58,356 nucleotides of DNA from NCBI GenBank assembly GCA_900315815.1, contig ONAS01000005.1, positions 1 to 58,356 of the forward strand, written 5' to 3'. This DNA comes from an uncultured Eubacteriales bacterium (lineage in GTDB: Bacteria; Bacillota; Clostridia; Oscillospirales; Acutalibacteraceae). Positions 33,188 to 42,066 of the stretch are shown one piece after another (positions within the stretch are counted from its first letter, which is position 1; the number at the start of each line of letters is the position of its first letter). The translations under genes were made by a program, and so were the position numbers. The notes under the pieces were generated by a model. It saw only the letters and a list, made by a program, of their open reading frames with translations. It was not told where the DNA came from and searched no databases.

Positions 33188-33880
33188 ATGAAATCCGTTA
33201 CCCTGAAAATACTGTCCCTGCTGTGCGCGGGAGTATTGGCGGCGCTGAGCCTTTCCGCCTGCGGCAGAGATCCGAATGTCAAGCAGGATGAGGAGACCGC
33301 GGCGACTTATCACGTCGAAAAAGCGGACGACGAAGAAGCCGAAACCGAGCGCGAGGGCTATCATGCCTACGGCGCCGGAAAAACCGAGCCGGTGATGATC
33401 GGCGATGTGCAGGTGAAGGTCGCTGACTTTGCGTTGCGCTCCTATGAGCTGGCGTATATGATGGCGCAGAAGAGCTTTTCCACGCCGACAGAGCTTCCGG
33501 TGGACGTCGCTGTCCAGTATGCGTTCACGCATGTGTTCTTCCCGGATTTCCACAGCATCAACAACAAGGCGGTGCAGTATCGCTCTGCTTCTGCCGATCA
33601 GATCCGCGGGGAGCTGAAGAATCAGTTCGGCACCGATGATTTTCCGATCACCGACTCTGTGCTGTACAATCCCGGCAAAGAGATTTTTGAGATGTGGATC
33701 CCCGAATACGGCACCAACATCTATTATCATATCGACGCGGTGAATATCGACGGCGACGAGGCGGAGATCATCACCACCTTTTTCAATGAGCTGAAGCGGG
33801 AAACCATGCTGGGCAGGACGCACATCACCGTCAAGGTGCTCAGCGGCAAGCCCGTGATCCGCGCTCTGACGGCGGAGTAA
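33188..33880 (+). CDS. Lipoprotein of unknown function, first gene of the operon
   Basis: 230 aa. Lipoprotein signal peptide with lipobox LSAC at about residues 22-25, so it is anchored outside the membrane. A short acidic linker (DEETAATYHVEKADDEEAETE) precedes a ~165-residue globular domain (SYELAYMMAQKSF... GTNIYYHIDAVNIDGDEAEI). I recognise no family. SD AGGGGAG is 6 nt before the ATG; the frame is open upstream but begins in the terminator hairpin. It lies 9 nt before the next gene, so it belongs to the operon. Confidence 0.8.
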   Translation: MKSVTLKILSLLCAGVLAALSLSACGRDPNVKQDEETAATYHVEKADDEEAETEREGYHAYGAGKTEPVMIGDVQVKVADFALRSYELAYMMAQKSFSTPTELPVDVAVQYAFTHVFFPDFHSINNKAVQYRSASADQIRGELKNQFGTDDFPITDSVLYNPGKEIFEMWIPEYGTNIYYHIDAVNIDGDEAEIITTFFNELKRETMLGRTHITVKVLSGKPVIRALTAE

Positions 33881-33889
33881 GGAGGATTT

Positions 33890-34099
33890 ATGGCTGACAA
33901 AGACGCGGCGCTTCTGCGCGAGAACCAACGGCTGCGCGAGGCGCTCAGACAGATCAGGACAAAGCAGGAGGAGATCCGGCAAATACTCGACGGCGTCAGC
34001 GATCTGCTGGCGGCGGATGAGGAAGCTGCCGAGAACACGCCCGTCACCGACGAGGACGTCAAAAACCTGCTCAAAAAATACTCAAGGCTGTCCGGGTGA
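33890..34099 (+). CDS. Small coiled-coil protein (69 aa)
   Basis: Soluble, charged protein. Residues about 5-45 form a predicted coiled coil (LLRENQRLREALRQIRTKQEEIRQILDGV), followed by a short acidic linker and a basic C-terminal helix. SD AAGGAGG precedes the ATG. It sits between the lipoprotein and HD-GYP genes in the operon. It may be a cytoplasmic adaptor; no family recognised. Confidence 0.75.
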   Translation: MADKDAALLRENQRLREALRQIRTKQEEIRQILDGVSDLLAADEEAAENTPVTDEDVKNLLKKYSRLSG

Positions 34100-34139
34100 T
34101 CCGGCAGGTACAGGCGCAGAGCGCTGAATATTTACGATT

Positions 34140-36362
34140 ATGAAACTATGGAACCGCGACCGTGAAAAACATATCAGAAACAGCAACGGGGGAGTCGTCC
34201 CCCTTTTAGGCGTTGCGCTGATCATCGTTCTTCTGACGGCCGCGGTCTATTTTGTTGCGGATTATGTGGCGGAGAGCTATACGCAGGAGGACCGGCTGTC
34301 GGGATGGAATTACCTTTACACCGACCGCGCCGGCGCTGTCCCGGACGGCGAGATGCGGCTGTTCAACGCACAGAATCCCATCCTGACGGAAAGCGACGTC
34401 AAAAAGGATAATATCTACTTTTCCAAAATCATCGAACCGTCCGACAAGGCGAAGAACATCATTTTCATCACCGACTTTGCCCCGATGAAAATCAGGATCA
34501 ACGGCAAAGAGGTGTACAACAACCGCTTTGACAGCACGGAATATGTCGGCAACTGCTACAACGCGATCACGCTGGAGCCGTCCACCCATGAGCGGCAGGT
34601 CGAGGTGTTTATGAAGCTGCCCTTCTCGGTGCGGTTCGAGACCTACCTCAACGACGGAGAAGCGACCGCTGTTACGCTGAACCAGGGATTTATCATCGGC
34701 GCTGTCCTTGCGGGGCTCGGGCTGATCGCGGTGATCGCCTTCGGCGCGGCGTCCATGGTGCGGCGCAGATTTTACCGCTCCCTGTTCACGGGACTGATCG
34801 CGGCGTTTGTCGGCGTCGCGGTGATGCTTCACCTGCTTCCCGAGGTGACCTACGCGATGAACGAGCCCGCGTGGCTGCGGCTGACGGCGATACCGGAGCA
34901 TATGACGTTCCTGCTGACGACGGCGTTTCTGAACAAGCTGTTCAAGGATCGCCGCAAGTCGCTGGTCGCGATCGTTTTTGCCGCCGTGATCTCCGCGGTG
35001 ATGCTGATGCTGGCGTTCACCCCGCTTCTGGTCAAGCTGACGATCTTCGGAATGTGCGTGCTGACGCTGGGAGCGATGGTCTACACGGCTCAGGTCGCGC
35101 TGGTACAGCTGGAGCATCGTACCCAGTTCGCGGCGCCGGTCTTTGTCATGTGCGCGTATTACGCGGCGATGGCGGTGTTTGCGGGCGTGCTGCTGATGAC
35201 CCGTCAGCGGACGCTGTATATCTACGACGCAGCCGTTTCCACCGTTGTCGTGGGCGGCGTTCTGGAATATATCTATGTTCATGACTATCGGTTTGAAAAG
35301 AAGAACCGCGCCATGAGCGTACAGAGCACCCGGTATGAGAGCTATGTCCGCTATATCTCCCAATTCATGCAGAGCATGCTCAACTGCGCGCGGCAGGAGG
35401 AATTCTATCAGACGGCGGTCGATGAACTGACCGCACTGCTGAATAAGTATCACCCTGATAATACGGATATCCGCAGCTGTGCCGCCGTCAGAACGGCGGA
35501 CGGCTTTGAGGAGGTCGTCAATCGCGGCGTTCCCGGATGCAACTATGCCGTCATCGAGGAAAACTGTCTGAAAAACAGCAAAAACTGCATCTTTGCGGAA
35601 ACATTCTTAGATTGTGTCCTCCGCGGAGAGGGCAGGATCTGCGCGGTCTTCCATTTTGAGGATATCCGCGACGGGCTGGACGTCTTTTTCATGAGCATGA
35701 TCGAAACGGCGTACTGCGGTCTGGAAACCACCTATGAGAATCTGTTCATCCGTGACGGACAGCGCGAGATCAATATCATTTTTGAGGAGCTGGCGGAAAA
35801 CACCGAGCTGGATAACGGCTGTTCGGTCGACCACCTGAGACATATCTGCGAATATACGCGTGCGCTGTGCCTGAGTATGGGCATGGATGAGGAAAAGGCC
35901 GAGCATATCGCCATCGCCTCCAAGCTGCATGACCTCGGAAAGATCGCGATCCCGAAGTATATCATCCATAAGCAGGCGCGGCTCAGCGAGGAAGAACGTG
36001 TCATCGTCAACAGCCATACCGAATTCGGCTATACGATCCTGTCGACCTATGCCAACGATCCGATGCTGGCGACAGCCGCGGCCATCGCGAAATACCATCA
36101 CGAGCGGTTCAACGGCTCCGGCATCTACGGACTCAAGGGTAAGGAGATCCCCGTTGAGGCGCGGATCGTATCCGTGTGCGATGTGTATGACGCGCTGATT
36201 TCGGAGCGCACCTACAAAAAGGCGTGGAGCCGCGGCGACGCGCTGTCATATCTCAGAGATAACGAGGGCAAGCTGTTTGACCCCGAGATCTGTGAAAAGT
36301 TTATCGACTATATCCTGGAAAAGGACGACGCTCCCGCAGAGCAGACGTCCGAAACGGTTTGA
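34140..36362 (+). CDS. Membrane HD-GYP protein with 7TM-type sensor and variant GYP motif
   Basis: 740 aa. An N-terminal helix (about 22-45) and an extracytoplasmic beta-rich domain (about 50-180) precede a block of seven or so helices (about 182-385), an arrangement like 7TMR-DISM receptors. A GAF-like segment may occupy about 410-540. The C-terminal HD-GYP domain (about 560-725) keeps the metal-site residues H597-D598 and H653-H654-E655, but the GYP motif reads GIYG. It may still hydrolyse c-di-GMP or act as a receptor. It is embedded in the glycosyltransferase operon, so it probably adjusts local c-di-GMP. The SD is weak. Confidence 0.85.
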   Translation: MKLWNRDREKHIRNSNGGVVPLLGVALIIVLLTAAVYFVADYVAESYTQEDRLSGWNYLYTDRAGAVPDGEMRLFNAQNPILTESDVKKDNIYFSKIIEPSDKAKNIIFITDFAPMKIRINGKEVYNNRFDSTEYVGNCYNAITLEPSTHERQVEVFMKLPFSVRFETYLNDGEATAVTLNQGFIIGAVLAGLGLIAVIAFGAASMVRRRFYRSLFTGLIAAFVGVAVMLHLLPEVTYAMNEPAWLRLTAIPEHMTFLLTTAFLNKLFKDRRKSLVAIVFAAVISAVMLMLAFTPLLVKLTIFGMCVLTLGAMVYTAQVALVQLEHRTQFAAPVFVMCAYYAAMAVFAGVLLMTRQRTLYIYDAAVSTVVVGGVLEYIYVHDYRFEKKNRAMSVQSTRYESYVRYISQFMQSMLNCARQEEFYQTAVDELTALLNKYHPDNTDIRSCAAVRTADGFEEVVNRGVPGCNYAVIEENCLKNSKNCIFAETFLDCVLRGEGRICAVFHFEDIRDGLDVFFMSMIETAYCGLETTYENLFIRDGQREINIIFEELAENTELDNGCSVDHLRHICEYTRALCLSMGMDEEKAEHIAIASKLHDLGKIAIPKYIIHKQARLSEEERVIVNSHTEFGYTILSTYANDPMLATAAAIAKYHHERFNGSGIYGLKGKEIPVEARIVSVCDVYDALISERTYKKAWSRGDALSYLRDNEGKLFDPEICEKFIDYILEKDDAPAEQTSETV

Positions 36363-36388
36363 CATCATAAAGAAAGGCGGTGCTTCTC

Positions 36389-39300
36389 ATGCCGCAGGAC
36401 AACCGACAACAGCAGAACACCGCTCTCATGACGCCCGAGGAAAAGAAATTTGAGGGCTGGCAGCGTGTCCGCGCGTCAAAGCTGACAAAACTCAAAAAAA
36501 GGCTGAAATGGTACCATATCGTCGTTATCGTCATACTGATCCTGCTGATCCTGCCCTTTGTGATCTGGCATCTGCTGCCCAAAAAGGTGATGAACGTCGT
36601 GGTGCTGGACAAGACTGTTCTGTCATACGCCAACGACGAAAACATCATCAAGGAGAACATCTACCGCAAGCACCAGGGCTTTTTCTGGATCCTGAACCAG
36701 CAGCGGTATGTCAAGCACGACGGCTCCAAATACAACTTCCAGTACGATTACTACGGTCCGATGCTGGACGATGAGGGCGCCTATGACTACAGCGTCGACC
36801 TGAGCGACTGCGATACAAAGCCGGATCTGGTTTACCTTGCCGACGCCTACGGGCTTGGCAACGATACCTTCGGTCACTACAACGGAAGCACGCCGCTTGG
36901 CGGAGGGATCTCCGACGACGACATGTCCTTCATTTCCTTTGCGTATGAAAGCGGCGCGCCGATCATCGGCGAGGCGACCCTGTTCAGCTCTCCGCTGTCC
37001 GATTCAGTCCGCGGTCAGCTGACGTCGCTGTTCGGCATATCGCCGACAAAGTGGATCGGCAGGTATATGGTGGATCTGCAGGACTTCACCGACGTCCCCG
37101 ACTGGGCGCCCCCCATGTATGAACAGCAGGAGGGCGTCGAATGGCGCTTTACCGGCCCCGGGATCCTGCTGGTATCGAGCGATGGCGAGATCCTCATCCT
37201 TGAGCAGAATACCGATTTCAACTCGAAGAACCTGCTGCAGATCTATCTGAACGATGAATACAAAAAGGAGTTTTCCGGGTGCGGCAAGTGCAATTTTTAC
37301 AACTGGTTCGAGCTGATCGAGCCGAACTACGGCACCGAAAGCATCGCGACCTTTGAATTTGACCTGAATGCCACGGGCATGGAAAAAATCAAGGAGATCA
37401 GCCGGACGCCGCGCTTCTGCGCGATCTCGCGCAAGCAGGTGGACGGCTACGCGCCCGCGTACTTTTTCTCCGGCGACTTCAACGATTATGTCAACGGCGA
37501 CCGTTACGGCGATTTCCTGTTTGCCAACTGGTTCTTCAAGTTCCTGTCGTATGACCGTCAGGGCGACATCTCCAACTTCTTCTGGCGCTTCTATACGCCG
37601 CTGATCTGTCATATCCTGGACGACACCCGATCGACGACCTATGCAGAGGCGAAGGAGCCGCACAAGGAGGTATCCCGCGTCAACGGCGGCAGTTTCCAGG
37701 TGCTGGAGGATGAAAAATGGCGCAGTCTGCGTCTGAACGCGACGGCGATCAACGCGCAGGAGCCTGGAAAGAATACCTATTCGCGCGACTTCACCTATTA
37801 CGAACAGCTGATCGCGGACGCGCATGATCTCGGCGTCAACTGTATCGAGGCAAAAACGCTGCTGCCGCCGGAGTTCTACGCCGCGGTCAGCAGACATAAC
37901 AAGAATAACAGTGATAAGATCTATATCCTGCAGTGCGTCGGCGCGCCGGAGGGGCTTGACCCCGCGGATTATCTGACCGACGACGGACTGGAAAAATGGC
38001 GCGACAGCATCACAGACGTGATCAAAGCCCTGCACGGCGACACTGCGGCACAGGGTGAGCTGTTGGGAAAGGCGACCTACTTTATCGACGTTTCCGAATA
38101 CGTGCTCGGGCTTTCCGTCGATCCGCGGCTGAACGCCGAAACGCTCAAGAAGATCAGCGGCCTTTCCTCCTATTCCTACAAGGGCGAATATACGCGCAGC
38201 AGCAGCGGCGTCTGCGGCTTTGCCGCTTATCTGTACGATACCGCGCAAAGCGTATCCCGTGAAAAATACGGCTACTTTACTCCGATCGCGGTGCGCGGCG
38301 ATATGCGCCTGCTGAAGGGACTTCCCTATGTCAGGCATCCCGACGCGTATTTCATCAGCGATATCGCGTCTGACGACTGCAGAGAGTATTACTTCAATGA
38401 TATCGCGGTCAGCGGAGAGCTGATCGACAGCACCGGCAGATATGACGATTCGGTATATGTCCGATACAGCAAGGCGCTCGCCGAGGTCGATCGGCTTGCA
38501 AATCCCGCTCTGATCTCCGGCGTGTCGTTCTCCGACGTCAACGCGATATTCGGTCAGCAGGCGATGACCGAAAGCGAACAGGGCGCGGCGATCGTCGACG
38601 CGCTGACTGCCGCAAAGGACTGCGGGCTGCTCGGCGCGACCGTGTATGATCTCAACGACAGCTGGGCGCAGACCTCCGATGACATGCGCTTCTTCACCGC
38701 GGGCGGCAGCAGCGATTATCTGTGGCACAATACCTGTGACGAAAAGCAGATGACCGGCGTCGTCGCCGCGGACAGCGTGATGCCTCAGACGCCCGGACTT
38801 ATCCTGTCCGATGACGATCTGGTCCAGGCGGTCTCCATGAACAGCGACGCGGGCTATGTGTATATCACGCTGCAGCTGCTTGAGGAATTGGACTATAAGA
38901 CCAACGCGATGTTCATCGGTCTGGATACCTATCAGCGCAACGACGGCGAGTATTATTACGCCAAGGACTTCACGCCCAACTCGCTTTCCGGTATGGAATA
39001 TACCCTGCGCTTCGAGGGCAAGCAGAACGCCGCCCTCTATGTCATGCACAGCTATGACCGCAGCCGCGGCTCCGCCGCCACCAAGGAAAGCTATACGGGT
39101 GAGTACAACAAGGTCGCCGACCTTACCTACGGCGGCTTCAATACCGGCGACACGCAGTTCTATCAGACAGGCTCCACCATCTATATCCGCCTGCCGTGGA
39201 CATGGCTGAACGTCGCCGATCCGTCGAAAAAGCTGGTCATCAGCGACGCCTCCTTTGATAAGGCGTCCGCCGGCACCGTCACCACCAACGGCATCCTGGT

Positions 39301-39469
39301 TTCCGTGATGGTCGGCGAGCGCAAGGAGGGCGACCTGATCTACGCCTTCCCCGAGAACAAGCACGATCCGGGCTACAAGGTCTTTGCGTGGGAGAAATGG
39401 GAAACGGTCAAATACGCCCACCGACGCAAGGAAAGCTTTGAGATACTGAGAAACTATTTTGCCGGCTGA
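36389..39469 (+). CDS. Large membrane-anchored glycosidase-like protein lacking catalytic glutamates
   Basis: 1026 aa. Cytoplasmic N-terminus, one helix at about 43-65, and a large extracytoplasmic part. About 70-420 is an unassigned domain. About 440-780 aligns by eye with the TIM-barrel of the proteins at 42063 and 44330: DLGVNCIEAKTLLPPEFYAAV here against MNCNCIRIYTTMRPQFYLAL there. A CBM9/DOMON-like beta domain closes the protein (about 800-1010). At the acid/base site the sequence is LGLS576VDP where the paralog has IGIEWDP. The nucleophile region (about 711-716) also lacks Glu. I infer a non-catalytic polysaccharide-binding or scaffold role. SD AAAGGCGG. Confidence 0.75.
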   Translation: MPQDNRQQQNTALMTPEEKKFEGWQRVRASKLTKLKKRLKWYHIVVIVILILLILPFVIWHLLPKKVMNVVVLDKTVLSYANDENIIKENIYRKHQGFFWILNQQRYVKHDGSKYNFQYDYYGPMLDDEGAYDYSVDLSDCDTKPDLVYLADAYGLGNDTFGHYNGSTPLGGGISDDDMSFISFAYESGAPIIGEATLFSSPLSDSVRGQLTSLFGISPTKWIGRYMVDLQDFTDVPDWAPPMYEQQEGVEWRFTGPGILLVSSDGEILILEQNTDFNSKNLLQIYLNDEYKKEFSGCGKCNFYNWFELIEPNYGTESIATFEFDLNATGMEKIKEISRTPRFCAISRKQVDGYAPAYFFSGDFNDYVNGDRYGDFLFANWFFKFLSYDRQGDISNFFWRFYTPLICHILDDTRSTTYAEAKEPHKEVSRVNGGSFQVLEDEKWRSLRLNATAINAQEPGKNTYSRDFTYYEQLIADAHDLGVNCIEAKTLLPPEFYAAVSRHNKNNSDKIYILQCVGAPEGLDPADYLTDDGLEKWRDSITDVIKALHGDTAAQGELLGKATYFIDVSEYVLGLSVDPRLNAETLKKISGLSSYSYKGEYTRSSSGVCGFAAYLYDTAQSVSREKYGYFTPIAVRGDMRLLKGLPYVRHPDAYFISDIASDDCREYYFNDIAVSGELIDSTGRYDDSVYVRYSKALAEVDRLANPALISGVSFSDVNAIFGQQAMTESEQGAAIVDALTAAKDCGLLGATVYDLNDSWAQTSDDMRFFTAGGSSDYLWHNTCDEKQMTGVVAADSVMPQTPGLILSDDDLVQAVSMNSDAGYVYITLQLLEELDYKTNAMFIGLDTYQRNDGEYYYAKDFTPNSLSGMEYTLRFEGKQNAALYVMHSYDRSRGSAATKESYTGEYNKVADLTYGGFNTGDTQFYQTGSTIYIRLPWTWLNVADPSKKLVISDASFDKASAGTVTTNGILVSVMVGERKEGDLIYAFPENKHDPGYKVFAWEKWETVKYAHRRKESFEILRNYFAG

Positions 39470-39526
39470 GCCGGCAGCAACGTTCGGCAAAAATCACCGT
39501 AAGTGACAGCAAGGGGGGATAACGCC

Positions 39527-40609
39527 GTGAAAATCGAATTGATCAGCGTTATCGGACTGCTGATCTGTTTGCTGATCATCGGGATAGAGTATGTGATGCA
39601 CTACCGTCTGGCAGAGCTTCAGGACGAGCATACGGCGCGGATCGAGGATATCCGCCGACGGATGGACGTCCATGTCGAGGGAGTGCTCTATGCCCCCACC
39701 GAAAACAGCAGGAATACGGAGATCAAGGCGCTGGCGAATGAGATCAACGGCGACTTTGAGGTCTATGAGATGGCGATCGCGACCATCCGCGAACACAAGG
39801 GCACCGCGTATCACGACGACGTCGAAGCGCAGGAGCTTCTGATCCGCCGCATCGACGATGAGGTCGACCCGGTCGGCATTTACGCGAAGATGCTCGACGA
39901 GGGCGATATTTATCACAAGGGCTACGCCTGCCGACGCCTAGCGGAGCTGGGCGCGATGGAGTACCGCGACAAGATCAAGGAATGCGTCGATACCAAGAGC
40001 CGTGATCTCGCCTACAACGCCGCAATGGCGCTGTGCTGCATGGGCGACGTCTATGAGGTGTCCGAATATCTGCTGAGCATCCAGGACGACCGGCTGTATT
40101 CCGGCAGGATCGTCAACGAGTTTTTCGATAAATTCACCGGCAGCCGTCAGGAGCTTGCCGAAAGCCTTTTTGAAAAGTGCAACAAATATATGAAATGCAC
40201 CATCATCAAGACGCTGGAGCGCTATCGGATCGAGGCATTCCGACCGATGTATATCGAGGGCGCGAGCGGCAACGATATACAGATGAAGATCGCCTGCGTC
40301 AAGGCGCTGAGCGCCTTCGGCTATCCGGAGGACGAGCAGATCCTGCAGATGGCGGCAAAGGACAAGGACTGGGTCATCCGGTCGGCGGCGATCCGCGGAC
40401 TGTCGCGGCTGAAATCTCCGACCGCGCTTGCGTCGGTCAAGCACGCGCTCAGCGATAAGGAATGGTGGGTGCGCCAGACTGCCGCACAGGCGATCACCAG
40501 GATGGATATCTCTCCGCGCGATCTGGAGGAGATCCTCGGCGGCTATGACCGCTTTGCGGCCGACGCCGTCAAGACCGTGCTGTACAGAACGGTCGATACC
40601 GAAGGCTAA
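39527..40609 (+). CDS. Membrane-anchored HEAT-repeat protein
   Basis: 360 aa. One N-terminal helix (about 4-24, ELISVIGLLICLLIIGIEYVM), a coiled-coil-like linker, then a helical-repeat region from about 115 to 350 built of HEAT/PBS-lyase-like units (DWVIRSAAIRGLSRLKSPTALASVKHAL; EWWVRQTAAQAITRM). Such repeats bind proteins. GTG at 39527 is preferred because AAGGGGGG lies 9 nt upstream; a GTG 24 nt earlier lacks an SD. Next to the glycosyltransferase, it could assemble or regulate the synthase at the membrane. Confidence 0.8.
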   Translation: MKIELISVIGLLICLLIIGIEYVMHYRLAELQDEHTARIEDIRRRMDVHVEGVLYAPTENSRNTEIKALANEINGDFEVYEMAIATIREHKGTAYHDDVEAQELLIRRIDDEVDPVGIYAKMLDEGDIYHKGYACRRLAELGAMEYRDKIKECVDTKSRDLAYNAAMALCCMGDVYEVSEYLLSIQDDRLYSGRIVNEFFDKFTGSRQELAESLFEKCNKYMKCTIIKTLERYRIEAFRPMYIEGASGNDIQMKIACVKALSAFGYPEDEQILQMAAKDKDWVIRSAAIRGLSRLKSPTALASVKHALSDKEWWVRQTAAQAITRMDISPRDLEEILGGYDRFAADAVKTVLYRTVDTEG

Positions 40610-40653
40610 CGCCTTCGGATGAATCACTGATCAACAGGAAAGGGGGACGGATC

Positions 40654-42066
40654 ATGGGCTTTCTGAACGGTGTTCGCAGCTTCATCGTCGTTTTCAACTA
40701 CTTTTGTATGGCGTTTACGCTGCTGCTGAGCGTGATCTATATCATCCAGCTGTTTGTATCCTTTGTGCGCGTTCACCGCGACTTCAGCAAATCCTTTTCG
40801 GACGACTTTCACAGCTATGTGGACAGCGATAATCTGCTGCCGATCTCTCTGATCATCCCCGCCTACAACGAGCAGGAGAATATCGTGCAGAATATCCGCT
40901 CGCTGATGAAGATCAACTATCCGATGTATGAGATCATCGTGGTCAACGACGGCTCTACCGACAAAACGGGAGAGCTGGTCATCAACGCGTTCCATATGCA
41001 TAAAATAGAAACGTCCATCCGCTGTCAGATACCGACACAGAAGATCGAGGCGGTATACTACAGCAAGGAGTATCCCAACCTGCTGTATGTGCAGAAGGCG
41101 AACGGAGGCAAATCCGACGCGCTCAACGCGGGCATCAACATTTCGCGCTATCCGCTGTTCACCTGCCTTGACGCCGACTCGCGCGTGGAAAAGGACGCGC
41201 TGCTGCGGCTGTCGATGGAATTCATCAAGGATTCGCGCACCGTGGTCGCCGGCGGTATCGTGCGTATCGCCAACGGCTCGAAGATCGTCGACGGCGAGCT
41301 CAAGGGCTTTACCATGCCGAAAAAGCTGATCGAACGCTTCCAGATCGTCGAGTATTACCGCTCGTTCCTGATGGGGCGTGTTTTCTGGAGCGCCTCCAAC
41401 TCTCTGCTGATCGTATCGGGCGCGTTCGGTCTGTTCCGCAAGCAGACCGTCATCGACGTCGGCGGCTATAAAAGGAACACCATCGGCGAGGATATGGAGA
41501 TCGTTGTCCGTATCCACCGCTATATGAGAAAGAATCACAAAAAATACCGCGTCAAGTTCAATGAGCTGTCCGTCTGCTGGACACAGGGACCGATGTCGGT
41601 CAACGATATCCGCAGTCAGCGCCGCCGCTGGCAGATCGGTCTGATGGACACGCTGATCACCCACCGCGGCATGACGCTGAACCCGCGATACGGCTTTGTC
41701 GGTCTGCTCTCCGTGCCGTACAACTGGATCTTTGAGCTGTTCGGCGCGCTGATCGAGGCGATCGGCTATATCCTGATCCCGTTCACGCTGATCATGGGCG
41801 AGCTGAATCTGTTTTTCTTCGTGATCTATTTCCTGCTGTCGGTCGCCCTGGGCGTCATTCTCTCACAGGGCAGTCTGGTGCTGGAGCAGTATACCCACCG
41901 CGCCGCCATGACCGCAAAGCAGAGCATCGCGATCTCGGTATACGCGATACTGGAAAACTTCGGCTATCGTCAGCTGATCACGCTTTTCCGCGTGGAGGGG
42001 ATCCTCAAGTACCGCAAGCTGCATAAAACGTGGGGCAAAATTAAACGCAAGGAGTTTGAGCAATGA
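40654..42066 (+). CDS. Processive family 2 glycosyltransferase (polysaccharide synthase)
   Basis: 470-aa membrane synthase. An N-terminal helix (about 10-38) precedes a GT-A catalytic domain (about 60-330). The processive GT2 residues are D99 (NDGST), D173 and D175 (LDADS), E279-D280 (GED) and Q322RRRW326. At least three more helices follow (about 345-430). This is the pattern of cellulose, hyaluronan and PNAG-type synthases, which polymerise a sugar nucleotide and export the chain. There is no C-terminal PilZ domain. The polymer cannot be deduced. The stop codon overlaps the next gene's ATG, so expression is coupled to the glycosidase-like protein. Confidence 0.9.
   Translation: MGFLNGVRSFIVVFNYFCMAFTLLLSVIYIIQLFVSFVRVHRDFSKSFSDDFHSYVDSDNLLPISLIIPAYNEQENIVQNIRSLMKINYPMYEIIVVNDGSTDKTGELVINAFHMHKIETSIRCQIPTQKIEAVYYSKEYPNLLYVQKANGGKSDALNAGINISRYPLFTCLDADSRVEKDALLRLSMEFIKDSRTVVAGGIVRIANGSKIVDGELKGFTMPKKLIERFQIVEYYRSFLMGRVFWSASNSLLIVSGAFGLFRKQTVIDVGGYKRNTIGEDMEIVVRIHRYMRKNHKKYRVKFNELSVCWTQGPMSVNDIRSQRRRWQIGLMDTLITHRGMTLNPRYGFVGLLSVPYNWIFELFGALIEAIGYILIPFTLIMGELNLFFFVIYFLLSVALGVILSQGSLVLEQYTHRAAMTAKQSIAISVYAILENFGYRQLITLFRVEGILKYRKLHKTWGKIKRKEFEQ

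Noticed and set aside
37004..39490. 828-codon minus-strand frame opposite the 36389 gene
   Set aside because: Shadow of a real gene with clear operon context; the translation is low complexity and matches nothing.
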